DNA of 9,748 nucleotides from Bacteroidota bacterium (GTDB taxonomy: Bacteria; Bacteroidota; Bacteroidia; NS11-12g; UBA955): the NCBI GenBank assembly GCA_018969565.1, contig JAGWYC010000060.1, forward strand, positions 1 to 9,748. Direction: 5' to 3'. The notes beneath the pieces were generated by a model that saw only the letters and a list, made by a program, of their open reading frames with translations, searched no databases and was not told the DNA's origin. The translations under genes and the position numbers were made by a program. Of this stretch, positions 1 to 7,174 are shown piece by piece. Position 1 is the first letter of the stretch. Every line of letters begins with the position of its first letter.

Positions 1-1221
1 GGCGAGCTCCTGAATGTGTCCTGCTTCAACGTTGTGTATGGATTCGATAGCTCTATCGTAGAAGTTGTAATCGCGCCCAAACAAAGTTAAATCACGCCTC
101 TTTCCAGCCATGTTGAAAGGCCCATCAAAACTCATTTTCAAGTTGCCACACAGATACTGTTTAACCTTGTTCAGTTCATCCGGTTGGGTACAGTCATTCA
201 TCAAACGGTTTAATTCATGCTTTATTTCCTTTATTACGAGTTCCGCGTTACCAGCCTTGATTTCACTATGGATATACCAATGATACTCATCTCCATGGTT
301 AACCAAAGAACTATGAATGCCGTATGTCAAACCGCGCTCCTCGCGGATGTTCTTCATAAGCCGGCTCCCAAAAAAACCTCCGAGCAAAGTGTTTAGTAAC
401 CAAAGTGCGCAGTAATCCGAATCATGCACAACCACCCCGGATTTTCCTAAGCTTAAACTCACTTGGTTCGTATTAGCAACCGGATGTTCTATATGGCGCT
501 GTTCGCTTGGTTTTTTTGTCCATATTGGTGGTTCTGTAATATCTAGGGAAACTGGACCCCATTGATGTGCAAGTTGTGTAAAAACAGCTTCGTCAACATC
601 CCCGCATAATATCATGAAACACGGCTGTTTGTCTAAGAACAAGCTCGAGTAAGAGTGTAGTTGATCAGCGCTAATACCCTGAATATCAGACACTTCCGTA
701 TAATTTGAGAGGTAGTGTTCGCTTCCACAAATACTTTGCATCAGTAGTCTATGCGACCAATATTTAGGAGTGGATTGCCTGATTTGTAAATCACTCACTG
801 CACCGGCTTTATATACTTCAACTTCTTTCTGGGGAAACCCAACGCCGGCACTATATTTTAACCAAATATCCAATGCTGCATGCAGGTGCCTGGTTTGAGC
901 ACTGATAACCAGTTGAACATATCTTGATTCTACCTGAATGTCTATGGAAGCGCCAATAGCTTCCAATTGTTCCATGATTTGAAGAGCAGAAACTGCGCTG
1001 TTCCCTGAAAGCTGTAAATGAGCCGCAGCACGTAAAATCCACGATTCTTTTACTCTTTTCGTGCCACCGGGAAATACGATGTACAAACGAGCTACACCTG
1101 TTTCTTTTGTCGGGTATAGCCAGCCTTTAAGACCGGGACCCAAGTCCAGTTCAGGGGCGTGGGGAAAGTTCAATGTTCCGATTGTAATCCCAGCCGGCCC
1201 CTTCTTTCTATCTATGCTCAT
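1..1221 (-). CDS. M16 family peptidase, non-catalytic-type subunit (3' end cut by window edge)
   Basis: This frame stays open from an ATG at 1221 to the window edge, giving 407 codons without a stop; the C-terminus is missing, probably only a few dozen residues. The start overlaps the stop of the upstream M16 gene as ATGA, so the two are probably translationally coupled. The protein has the usual two-lobed M16B layout. Where a catalytic subunit would carry HxxEH, it reads AAAHLQLSGNS, so the zinc-binding Glu and second His are absent. The C-terminal lobe keeps the motif ending ERGLTYG, with Arg296 and Tyr300 matching the conserved M16 substrate-binding Arg/Tyr pair. There is no signal peptide, so a cytoplasmic location is inferred. 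In characterised M16B heterodimers and in mitochondrial processing peptidase, such subunits pair with a zinc-bearing partner, and the adjacent gene fits that role. The substrate is unknown. Confidence 0.9.
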   Translation of the reverse strand, partial: MSIDRKKGPAGITIGTLNFPHAPELDLGPGLKGWLYPTKETGVARLYIVFPGGTKRVKESWILRAAAHLQLSGNSAVSALQIMEQLEAIGASIDIQVESRYVQLVISAQTRHLHAALDIWLKYSAGVGFPQKEVEVYKAGAVSDLQIRQSTPKYWSHRLLMQSICGSEHYLSNYTEVSDIQGISADQLHSYSSLFLDKQPCFMILCGDVDEAVFTQLAHQWGPVSLDITEPPIWTKKPSEQRHIEHPVANTNQVSLSLGKSGVVVHDSDYCALWLLNTLLGGFFGSRLMKNIREERGLTYGIHSSLVNHGDEYHWYIHSEIKAGNAELVIKEIKHELNRLMNDCTQPDELNKVKQYLCGNLKMSFDGPFNMAGKRRDLTLFGRDYNFYDRAIESIHNVEAGHIQELA

Positions 1222-2462
1222 GATACCTGGGGTCTGTAATAAACCACGTTTGCCTGGGCTTTGTTCAAATGTTCTGATGCCCAGTTTTTTAAATCCATGT
1301 TGTTCACCGCATTCAGCATATTGGCCTCATCCAGCATATCGCTATTCAAAAGGCCCAGATTCTCATAATAACAGAGCTTTTGAACTCTGTTCATGTGATT
1401 AGTCTGATCGAACAAAAGTCTCGTTATCGCTTGGTTCTTGACCCGTTTCAGGTGTTCATCACCAAATGCATTCATCATATACTCATCCAACAAGTCGCGA
1501 ATAGCTTGTTCGGCTGTTTCATGTTTCACGGAATCACTCAAAATACCGTAAACAACAAACAACCCTTCGCTCAGGCCTTTCATATAGAACGATTCTGCAG
1601 AAGTGAAAATACTCTTTTCTTTCACCAACTTAAGGTAAAGAGGCGAAGTTTCTGTACCTCCAAATAACTCTGAATACAAACTACCAAACGGCCAGTCCTG
1701 CCTTTGAGCACCGGGCGTTCTAAAGGCCATAAATACAGCATTTTGGGGAAGTAGATCCGTTGTTTGAAGAATGCGTCGTTCTTTTTGCTCCGGTTCCGTT
1801 GGGTAAAGGTTGGGGTTAGGAGCAGCCTTTCGTTTAATACTACCAAACCATTTTTCTGTCAACTCAAGCGTTTCCAATTCGCTTAATGCACCACTAATAC
1901 AGAGTATGGCGTTATTGGGATGATAGTACCGTTCGTAAAATGCACGAACATCATCCAGCGAGGCCTGTTCAATATGATCAGGTATTAATCCAATAGTAGG
2001 CCAGCGGTAGGGGTGGACTTTATAAGCCAGGGCCCGCAAATGATGCCACAGCATCCCAAATGGGGCATTGTGACAGCGTTGCTTAAATTCTTCAATCACA
2101 ACACCCTTTTGAACGTTGAGGCTCTTCTCAGAAAAATCTAAACCAAGCATCCTGTCACTTTCCAACCAGAATGCAGTTTCAGCATTTTCTAATGGAACGC
2201 TAATGTAGTAATTGGTGAAATCGTTGTTGGTGTAAGCATTGTTGTTACCTCCCGCCCATTCCACCACCTTGTCGTAGTCTGGAATGTTAACGGAACCCCC
2301 AAACATCAGGTGCTCAAAAAGATGAGCGAACCCTGTTCTTTCTTGTGCTTCATCACGGGCACCCACGTTGTAAAGAATGTTCAGGGTAACAGTATTGCTT
2401 TCCGGAACCGGATGGTGAATCACCCGCAGGCCATTGGCAAGCGTAAACCGCGCATAATCCAT
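1218..2462 (-). CDS. M16 family zinc metallopeptidase, catalytic subunit
   Basis: A 414-residue zinc-dependent peptidase of the M16B (insulinase/processing peptidase) family. The inverted zinc motif HLFEH lies at residues 47-51 (His47, Glu50, His51). The distal zinc ligand is Glu124 or Glu125 in the segment GVVIEEFKQR. The frame is open to 2513, but the family N-terminus aligns from ATG 2462 (MDYARFTLANGLRVIHH), so I chose that start. The C-lobe carries EKSIFTS (Lys283, Thr287) where the partner subunit has the conserved Arg and Tyr. This subunit therefore supplies zinc chemistry and the downstream gene supplies the Arg/Tyr pair. No signal peptide is visible, suggesting a cytoplasmic enzyme. 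The stop overlaps the next start by 4 bases. A TAACTTTG element sits just upstream. The substrate cannot be told from sequence. Confidence 0.94.
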   Translation of the reverse strand: MDYARFTLANGLRVIHHPVPESNTVTLNILYNVGARDEAQERTGFAHLFEHLMFGGSVNIPDYDKVVEWAGGNNNAYTNNDFTNYYISVPLENAETAFWLESDRMLGLDFSEKSLNVQKGVVIEEFKQRCHNAPFGMLWHHLRALAYKVHPYRWPTIGLIPDHIEQASLDDVRAFYERYYHPNNAILCISGALSELETLELTEKWFGSIKRKAAPNPNLYPTEPEQKERRILQTTDLLPQNAVFMAFRTPGAQRQDWPFGSLYSELFGGTETSPLYLKLVKEKSIFTSAESFYMKGLSEGLFVVYGILSDSVKHETAEQAIRDLLDEYMMNAFGDEHLKRVKNQAITRLLFDQTNHMNRVQKLCYYENLGLLNSDMLDEANMLNAVNNMDLKNWASEHLNKAQANVVYYRPQVS

Positions 2463-2468
2463 GAACCA

Positions 2469-2476
2469 CAAAGTTA
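2469..2476 (-). promoter_or_regulatory. Candidate Bacteroidota -7 element ahead of the M16 pair
   Basis: On the minus strand this reads TAACTTTG, an exact match to the Bacteroidota -7 consensus TAnnTTTG. Only 6 bases separate it from the ATG at 2462, so the transcript would be leaderless or nearly so. I see no clear -33 TTG at the expected 17-23 base spacing, which lowers confidence. Confidence 0.4.
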
Positions 2477-2525
2477 ACATGTAAACCGATTCTCCCGGAC
2501 ATATAAGCCACACATGCCGGCGGGA

Positions 2526-2555
2526 ACAAAAAACAACCCTGGCAGCAAAGCCGCC
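2526..2555 (-). terminator. Candidate intrinsic terminator of the SSB-like gene
   Basis: Read on the minus strand, a 6-bp stem GGCGGC/GCTGCC (one G-T wobble, loop TTT) is followed by AGGGTTG and then TTTTTTG. It lies 35 bases past the stop of the SSB-like gene and before the M16 promoter candidate. This suggests the two transcription units are separate. The U-tract begins several bases after the stem, so it would be a moderate terminator. A second imperfect hairpin (AACGTTTA/TAAACCGTT, one bulged base) lies immediately before it at 2558-2577. Confidence 0.5.
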
Positions 2556-2589
2556 TCAACGTTTATGGTAAACCGTTGCTCAATACAAG

Positions 2590-2883
2590 TTAGTCGGCAA
2601 CTTCAAAGTCAAATACCACAATCAGCGGTACCTGATGTTTCATGCCATCCTTTCCTGTAAAACACTTTGAAAACATGCTCCCCTGAACGAACAAACGAAA
2701 ACCGGGCACTATGTTCTGCGCCCGATGCACCATCATACCCCTAAACTGAATCATATACAAATCGCCGGAAACACGCATCCAAAATGAAAGCAGCTCCCTG
2801 CCAAGGTTGTCTTTTTTGGCCTCAGGCCCATTTTCAATTGTACCCGATACAACGACCATCCTGTTAATACTGCGAAAAACCAT
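2590..2883 (-). CDS. Small single-stranded DNA-binding (SSB-like) OB-fold protein
   Basis: A 97-residue protein with the arrangement of a minimal bacterial SSB OB-fold. INRMVVVSGTIENGPEAK corresponds to the opening beta strand with the loop before the 'PE'. LYMIQFRGMMVHRAQNIVPG matches the central 'F..V.WGK.AE...Y..KG' region of SSBs, and FRLFVQGSM matches the 'VYVEG.L' strand. It ends with KHQVPLIVVFDFEV, corresponding to the last strand. Normal SSBs are about 110-180 residues with a glycine-rich linker and an acidic DDDIPF-type tip for partner binding. This one stops straight after the OB-fold, so it lacks the partner-recruiting tail. It is probably an accessory paralogue rather than the main SSB. 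The start is ATG 2883; Met9 is an alternative but would remove part of the first strand. The gene is divergent from the pseudouridine synthase. The assignment rests on pattern similarity only. Confidence 0.72.
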   Translation of the reverse strand: MVFRSINRMVVVSGTIENGPEAKKDNLGRELLSFWMRVSGDLYMIQFRGMMVHRAQNIVPGFRLFVQGSMFSKCFTGKDGMKHQVPLIVVFDFEVAD

Positions 2884-2920
2884 GTGGCAATCTTAAGCAG
2901 GCCGTGTTGAACCATAGCAT

Positions 2921-2955
2921 CTGTAAACATTTGTAAACGCTTGTAAATGTTTGCA
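2921..2955. promoter_or_regulatory. Three 10-bp-phased TGTAAA repeats with inverted repeat (operator-like)
   Basis: Three consecutive decamers, CTGTAAACAT, TTGTAAACGC and TTGTAAATGT, occupy 2921-2950, followed by TTGCA. The TGTAAA core therefore recurs exactly every 10 bases, on one face of the helix. Within it, AAACATTT (2925-2932) and AAATGTTT (2945-2952) form a perfect 8-bp inverted repeat around a 12-base spacer. It lies between two divergent genes, about 38 bases from the SSB-like start and about 69 from the rluB start. A shared regulator-binding site is inferred; no regulator is encoded in the window. Confidence 0.45.
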
Positions 2956-2998
2956 CTAAGTAATAGCGCTGTTTATCCGCTTCAGGCTTCTTTGTCCT

Positions 2999-3006
2999 TA
3001 TCTTTG
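2999..3006 (+). promoter_or_regulatory. Candidate -7 promoter element of the pseudouridine synthase gene
   Basis: TATCTTTG matches the Bacteroidota -7 consensus TAnnTTTG exactly and ends 14 bases before the TTG start at 3021. This supports that rare start codon over a much later internal ATG. A canonical -33 TTG at 17-23 bases is not obvious. Confidence 0.5.
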
Positions 3007-3020
3007 AATCATATTTTATT

Positions 3021-4673
3021 TTGACCAACAAGAACGAATCAAACAACACAGGGGGAGAGCGTTTCCAGAAAAGACTTAAAGGCGAACAAAGGGTTCGTAC
3101 GACAAAAACGAAGGAAAGCGCCTCCAGGAAACCACCAGGCGGAAATAAATCAGGATTTAACCGAAACCAAACAGGCTTCGGATCTGCGGGTGAAGGTGGT
3201 TTTAGAAAGAAATTTGACAATAAACCGGATTCTCGCTCCGGAACACGTCCCAAATCAACTCGATCAGGTAGCGAAATATCACGTGAATATTCCCAAACCA
3301 AAAGGGTTTTCAGACGAGATTCGGATCAAGGAGAGGATTCTTTCAAAAGGAAACCGAGGAACTTTGGCGATAAACCAACACCCCGAAATAATGAATATCG
3401 AAATACCGGGAAGTCGAATCTGAAGCGTTTTTCATCCGACGAGGAACGTCCTTCTTTCCGCAGAAAAAAGCCCGATTCAACGGAGTATTCAGGTTCAAAC
3501 AGGTTCTCCGGAAACAAACGAGAACAAACGGGCGAAGGCCGCTTCCCGAAAAGGGATTTCTCCGGTGAAGAGCGTCCTTCTTTCCGCAGAAAAAAACCCG
3601 ATTCAACGGAGTATTCGGGTTCAAACAGGTTCTCCGGAAACAAACGAGAACAAACGGGCGAAGGCCGCTTTCCGAAAAGAACATCCTCCAACAAACCGGA
3701 ATTCTCTAAATCAGACAGGGGGAATCAAACCGAATTCAAATCGAGTAGCTATAAAACAGAAGGAACACGCGGGAGTTTTTCTTCCAAGCCTGGCGCAGAT
3801 AAACCCAAGAGGGAATACAAACCGCGCAGCATTAAAACAGAAAAAGGTACCCAAGCCGCCAACTTTAAGGGCAGAGGCAAGCAACTACGTGAAACTTCCG
3901 GAATGCTCGAAAAGGGTGCAAGCCTCGCTAATGATGAGGTTCGGCTAAACAGGTTTATTGCCATGAGCGGTTCTTACAGCAGGCGAGAGGCCGATGCATT
4001 TATTGCCGAGGGCCGTGTAAGCATTAACGGAACAGTGGTTACTGAACTTGGAACGAAGGTTCAGCCCGGTGATTCGGTAAAGCTCGATGGACAGAAAATA
4101 GCTGCACAAAAACCGGTTTACATCTTACTCAATAAACCAAAAGGTTATGTAACAACAACCGAAGATCCGGAAGGACGTCAAACGGTGATGGATTTAATAC
4201 AACTTCCGGCTGCCGATAATCTTTTCCCGGTTGGCCGTCTGGACAGGAATACCACAGGAGTGTTGCTCATTACAAATGATGGTGATCTGGCCCAGAAAAT
4301 CATGCACCCTTCTTTTAATATCAAGAAAATATACCGCGTTAAACTGGACAGAAAGCCGAGCAGAGAGCATATGCTTGAATGGATTGCCGGCGTTGATCTG
4401 GAAGACGGCAGAATGAGCTTTGAACAAGTTGGTTTCGTAGAGAAGGAGGAGCCAACCGTATTGGGTGTAGAGATTCATAGTGGCAGAAACAGGGTGGTAC
4501 GCCGCATGTTTGAGCACTTTGGATACGAAGTGAAAAGCCTGGATCGGGTGTTGCTGGGAGAATTCGACAAACTCAATCTGGGTCGGGGTCGCTGGCGTTT
4601 CCTGAACGATAAGGAAATGCGTTATGTGATGAAAATTAAGGCCAGAAAAAACAAAACTTCGGCTAGAAAGTAA
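3021..4673 (+). CDS. rluB: RluB/RsuA-family rRNA pseudouridine synthase with long disordered N-terminal extension
   Basis: A 550-residue enzyme expected to isomerise a uridine of ribosomal RNA to pseudouridine (position 2605 of 23S rRNA for E. coli RluB). Residues 1 to about 300 are low-complexity, rich in Arg, Lys, Ser, Asn, Glu, Gly and Phe, poor in aliphatic residues and with no internal Met. They include two 42-residue repeats at about 135-218. The S4 RNA-binding domain starts near residue 307 (VRLNRFIAMSGSYSRREAD). The catalytic motif GRLDRNTTG places the nucleophile at Asp408. The motif GVEIHSGRNRVVRRMFEHFG is typical of the RsuA/RluB/E/F group. The C-terminus is basic. Family members are usually about 240-300 residues, so the catalytic half alone is normal size. 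The start is TTG 3021: the frame closes at 2964, and the first in-frame ATG is codon 295. The DUF429 gene follows after 15 bases. RluB versus another family member is not settled; the family is certain. Confidence 0.93.
   Translation: MTNKNESNNTGGERFQKRLKGEQRVRTTKTKESASRKPPGGNKSGFNRNQTGFGSAGEGGFRKKFDNKPDSRSGTRPKSTRSGSEISREYSQTKRVFRRDSDQGEDSFKRKPRNFGDKPTPRNNEYRNTGKSNLKRFSSDEERPSFRRKKPDSTEYSGSNRFSGNKREQTGEGRFPKRDFSGEERPSFRRKKPDSTEYSGSNRFSGNKREQTGEGRFPKRTSSNKPEFSKSDRGNQTEFKSSSYKTEGTRGSFSSKPGADKPKREYKPRSIKTEKGTQAANFKGRGKQLRETSGMLEKGASLANDEVRLNRFIAMSGSYSRREADAFIAEGRVSINGTVVTELGTKVQPGDSVKLDGQKIAAQKPVYILLNKPKGYVTTTEDPEGRQTVMDLIQLPAADNLFPVGRLDRNTTGVLLITNDGDLAQKIMHPSFNIKKIYRVKLDRKPSREHMLEWIAGVDLEDGRMSFEQVGFVEKEEPTVLGVEIHSGRNRVVRRMFEHFGYEVKSLDRVLLGEFDKLNLGRGRWRFLNDKEMRYVMKIKARKNKTSARK
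3423..3674 (+). repeat. Two-unit 126-bp in-frame tandem repeat in rluB extension
   Basis: Unit 1 is 3423-3548 and unit 2 is 3549-3674, each coding 42 residues from KR to GRFP. Over the last 36 codons of each unit the encoded proteins are identical. The DNA differs at only five positions (gag/gaa, gaa/gag, aag/aaa, tca/tcg, ttc/ttt), all synonymous third bases. The first six codons of each unit are more diverged. A third partial KR start follows at 3675 but departs at once. This is a direct observation. Confidence 0.95.
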
Positions 4674-4688
4674 GTTGCAACACTCCGG

Positions 4689-5399
4689 ATGTTCAAGTCA
4701 GACTCCGCTAACGAACAAAGCGCGGTTGGTGTAGATGGGTGTCGTGGAGGATGGATTGCTGTGGATGAACACGGCCATTGGTTTCTGGCGGGTAGTTTTC
4801 TCGAGATTCTTCATTATTTTCCGAACAGAAGGGTATTCATTGACATTCCTATTGGTTTAAGCGACCCATTAATAAATCGTGTTGTGGAAGATGTGGCCAG
4901 GCCCTTACTGGGCAGGCGTTCTTCATCTCTGTTTACGCCACCATGTCGCGAAGCCGTGTATGCCGGCACTTACCGGGAAGCGAACTACATAAACAAGCGC
5001 ATTTGTGGTAAAGGCATCAGTATCCAGTGTTGGAATATTGTTCCACGTATCCGTGAAATTGATGCGCTCTTGCGGGAAAACCCGCACCTGAAGGAAACGG
5101 TTTTTGAATCCCATCCGGAGCTTACATTCGCTTGTTTTAATCAAAGAACGCCTCTTTCATTTTCTAAAAAAACAGCAGAGGGCCGGCTGGAAAGATTGAA
5201 TTTACTGATGAAGCACAACCCTGTTTATGAAGCCTATTTCCAAAAAGGCCGAAGCTTGTTTTCATCGAAGCAGGCCGCCCCGGATGATTTAATTGATGCA
5301 CTCTGCCTGTCATTACTTGGCAATAGCCCACATAAACAACTGATGCAACCATTAAGAGATTCTGAAGGCATACCGATGAATCTGGTGATTCCTTCTTAG
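4689..5399 (+). CDS. DUF429 family protein (predicted RNase H-like nuclease)
   Basis: A 236-residue protein with the conserved blocks of the DUF429 family. These are GVDGCRGGW at residues 14-22 (Asp16), FIDIPIGL with Asp52, and an R..LGRRSSSLFTPPCREAVY segment. They continue with GISIQCWNIVPRIREID, ESHPEL at 140-145, and APDDLIDALC with Asp199, Asp200 and Asp203. The family is annotated from fold prediction as an RNase H-like nuclease. The spaced acidic residues (Asp16, Asp52, Glu140, Asp200/203) would suit a metal-binding site, but no substrate is established for the family to my knowledge. There is no signal peptide or membrane segment, so it is cytoplasmic. Starting at ATG 4689, 15 bases after rluB, it is probably read from the same transcript. 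Co-transcription with an rRNA-modifying enzyme hints at nucleic-acid work, but that is inference. The length is normal and the frame is intact. Confidence 0.9.
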   Translation: MFKSDSANEQSAVGVDGCRGGWIAVDEHGHWFLAGSFLEILHYFPNRRVFIDIPIGLSDPLINRVVEDVARPLLGRRSSSLFTPPCREAVYAGTYREANYINKRICGKGISIQCWNIVPRIREIDALLRENPHLKETVFESHPELTFACFNQRTPLSFSKKTAEGRLERLNLLMKHNPVYEAYFQKGRSLFSSKQAAPDDLIDALCLSLLGNSPHKQLMQPLRDSEGIPMNLVIPS

Positions 5400-5416
5400 G
5401 AAGTTGAGGTCATTAC

Positions 5417-5447
5417 TTGACTTTTATTCATGATATGTTTATATTTA
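5417..5447 (+). promoter_or_regulatory. Candidate promoter of the patatin-like gene
   Basis: TTG at 5417-5419 and TATATTTA at 5440-5447 are separated by 20 bases. They match the Bacteroidota -33 TTG and -7 TAnnTTTG pattern except for the final base. The likely transcript start is about 10 bases before the ATG at 5464. The 64-base gap after the DUF429 gene is AT-rich, in contrast to the surrounding coding DNA, which fits a promoter. Confidence 0.45.
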
Positions 5448-5463
5448 TAACGAAATTATATTT

Positions 5464-7164
5464 ATGACGAAATACAGAATAGGAATTACCATGGCCGGTG
5501 CCGTTTCAGCGGGTGCCTATACGGCCGGAGTACTTACAGAACTCATGGAAACCCTGGATGCCTGGTATAAAGCAAAGCAGCAAGGGCTTGATTATACATG
5601 CGAGGATGGCACTGTGCTTAATTTTGCTCCCAATGAAATCCCTGCACACGAAGTCGAAATTCAGGCCTTTTCCGGTTCGTCTGCAGGGGGTATGTGCGCC
5701 GCCTTGTTTGCATTTTGTCTGGGCCGTGGAAACCTGGATGCGTTGTATCAATCCTGGGTAAAGGATATTGACCTTAGGCCTATGCTTGATCCCACAGATA
5801 TTCCCGGCGACGGCTCATCACTGTATTCATTACTCAACACAGCACAGATTGATAAAATAGCCAATGCAGCAGCAGACTTTGAGTACAATCAATCCATGAA
5901 GTGGCCCGCCTATTTATCGGAAAATATAGACCTGTATCTTACCCTGACCAACTTGGAGGGAATTCCTTATGGAATGAACTACAACAACTTGCCCGGCTCC
6001 CTGAATCAGGGCGTAATGAGCCACGCCGATTATACCCGTTTTCGGCTGGTAAAACCGGGTTATGCCGGCAACATTGAACCGGATGCACTGAAACTGGACC
6101 CATCTGAAAAAACACGTGGAACAGCGCAGGAAAACTGGAATCAACTCAGGGATAATGCTCCGGCCACAGGCGCGTTTCCTATTGGTTTAAAGGCAAGGAT
6201 GTTGCGCCGAACCAAAAAACAATATGAAGAGCGGGAATGGTATTTCCCATTTTTATTTAAGAACGGTCAACCAGAAGCCTATAAAATTAAACCCGGATGG
6301 GCCGTGGGCACCCCTGATACTTTTGATCTTGAGTTTTCTGATGGTGGTGTGCTGAATAATGAACCTTTTGAGTTAGTAAGGCGCAGACTGGCAATTAACG
6401 TCAATAAATGGCGGAATGAAACCGAAGCGGATAAAGCGGATGGCAGTGTCATCATGGTAGATCCGTTTCCAACGGAACCACCTAAAGTAACAGGTACTAC
6501 CTTCGATAATATCCCGCCAATTCAGTCGCTCGTGGGTCCATTGTTTGGCGCCATGCGTAACCAGTCTATGTTCGACCAGGAGTTGTTCCAAGCCGCCCTG
6601 AATAAAGATATTTACTCACGCTACCTGATTTCTCCGGTTCGCAAGGATGCGCATAATAACTATGAAAAAACCCCGTTAGCATCTTCCTCGCTCATGGCTT
6701 TCGGAGGCTTTATTCATGAGGATTTAAGAGAGCACGATTTTAAACTAGGTCGCTATAATTGTCAGCGCTTCCTGAGAAACCACTACTCACTCCCGTTGAA
6801 TAACCCCATGGTTTCCTACGCGACCAATCCTGCTTTGCTGGAGCGGTATAAAAAAGCCGGCTGGGTAATAGAAAAAGACGGACAACTGTTTATGTCCATC
6901 GTACCTTCCTCCGGCATGATATCGCCTCGCGAACAACCGGTTTGGCCTCAAATAGCAAGAACCCATACCGATGAGTTACGGCAACTGGCATACAAGCGTT
7001 TTGTGAGAATCAGGGAGCACTATGTGAAAGGGTTTACATCAAACAAAATCCTGTCTTCGGCGCTGAATCTGGGTTTGTCGGTGAAATTTGGAGAAAAATG
7101 GTTCACCCGTCAATGGGAAAAAACCGTGGAGAAACCGCTTCTTGAGGCCGGATTAATGCGCTGA
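5464..7164 (+). CDS. Patatin-like phospholipase family protein
   Basis: A 566-residue protein of the patatin-like acyl-hydrolase superfamily, which uses a Ser-Asp dyad to cleave lipid ester bonds. The oxyanion-hole segment is MAGAVSAGAYTAGV (residues 10-23), an Ala-containing variant of the usual GGGxRG form. The nucleophile elbow GSSAGG places the catalytic Ser at residue 73. The aspartate is Asp293 in FSDGGVLNNEP, the family's DG motif. The roughly 270 residues after it do not match a second domain I recognise and are probably family-specific. The N-terminus enters the first beta strand directly, with no signal peptide, and I see no clear membrane helix, so it is a cytoplasmic or peripheral enzyme. 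Both dyad residues are present, so activity is plausible. The lipid substrate and the physiological role are unknown. It ends 10 bases from the stop of the converging epimerase gene. Confidence 0.92.
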   Translation: MTKYRIGITMAGAVSAGAYTAGVLTELMETLDAWYKAKQQGLDYTCEDGTVLNFAPNEIPAHEVEIQAFSGSSAGGMCAALFAFCLGRGNLDALYQSWVKDIDLRPMLDPTDIPGDGSSLYSLLNTAQIDKIANAAADFEYNQSMKWPAYLSENIDLYLTLTNLEGIPYGMNYNNLPGSLNQGVMSHADYTRFRLVKPGYAGNIEPDALKLDPSEKTRGTAQENWNQLRDNAPATGAFPIGLKARMLRRTKKQYEEREWYFPFLFKNGQPEAYKIKPGWAVGTPDTFDLEFSDGGVLNNEPFELVRRRLAINVNKWRNETEADKADGSVIMVDPFPTEPPKVTGTTFDNIPPIQSLVGPLFGAMRNQSMFDQELFQAALNKDIYSRYLISPVRKDAHNNYEKTPLASSSLMAFGGFIHEDLREHDFKLGRYNCQRFLRNHYSLPLNNPMVSYATNPALLERYKKAGWVIEKDGQLFMSIVPSSGMISPREQPVWPQIARTHTDELRQLAYKRFVRIREHYVKGFTSNKILSSALNLGLSVKFGEKWFTRQWEKTVEKPLLEAGLMR

Positions 7165-7174
7165 GCAACTTCAA

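Noticed and set aside
2463..2513. N-terminal extension of the M16 catalytic subunit from an ATG at 2513, possibly a signal peptide
   Set aside because: The first residues (MWLICPGESVY) do not form a proper signal peptide, and the family alignment begins at ATG 2462, just after the -7-like element.
3423..3674. CRISPR-like repeat array
   Set aside because: There are only two units of 126 bp, directly abutting without spacers and in frame within a coding sequence.
3326..3694. Two overlapping antisense frames (113 and 122 codons) opposite the rluB repeats
   Set aside because: They are mirror images of the tandem repeat and low-complexity codons; the silent third-base pattern favours the plus-strand frame, and they resemble no family.
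5393..5406. TTCC/GGAA inverted repeat at the end of the DUF429 gene as a terminator
   Set aside because: It has only a 4-bp stem and no U-tract.
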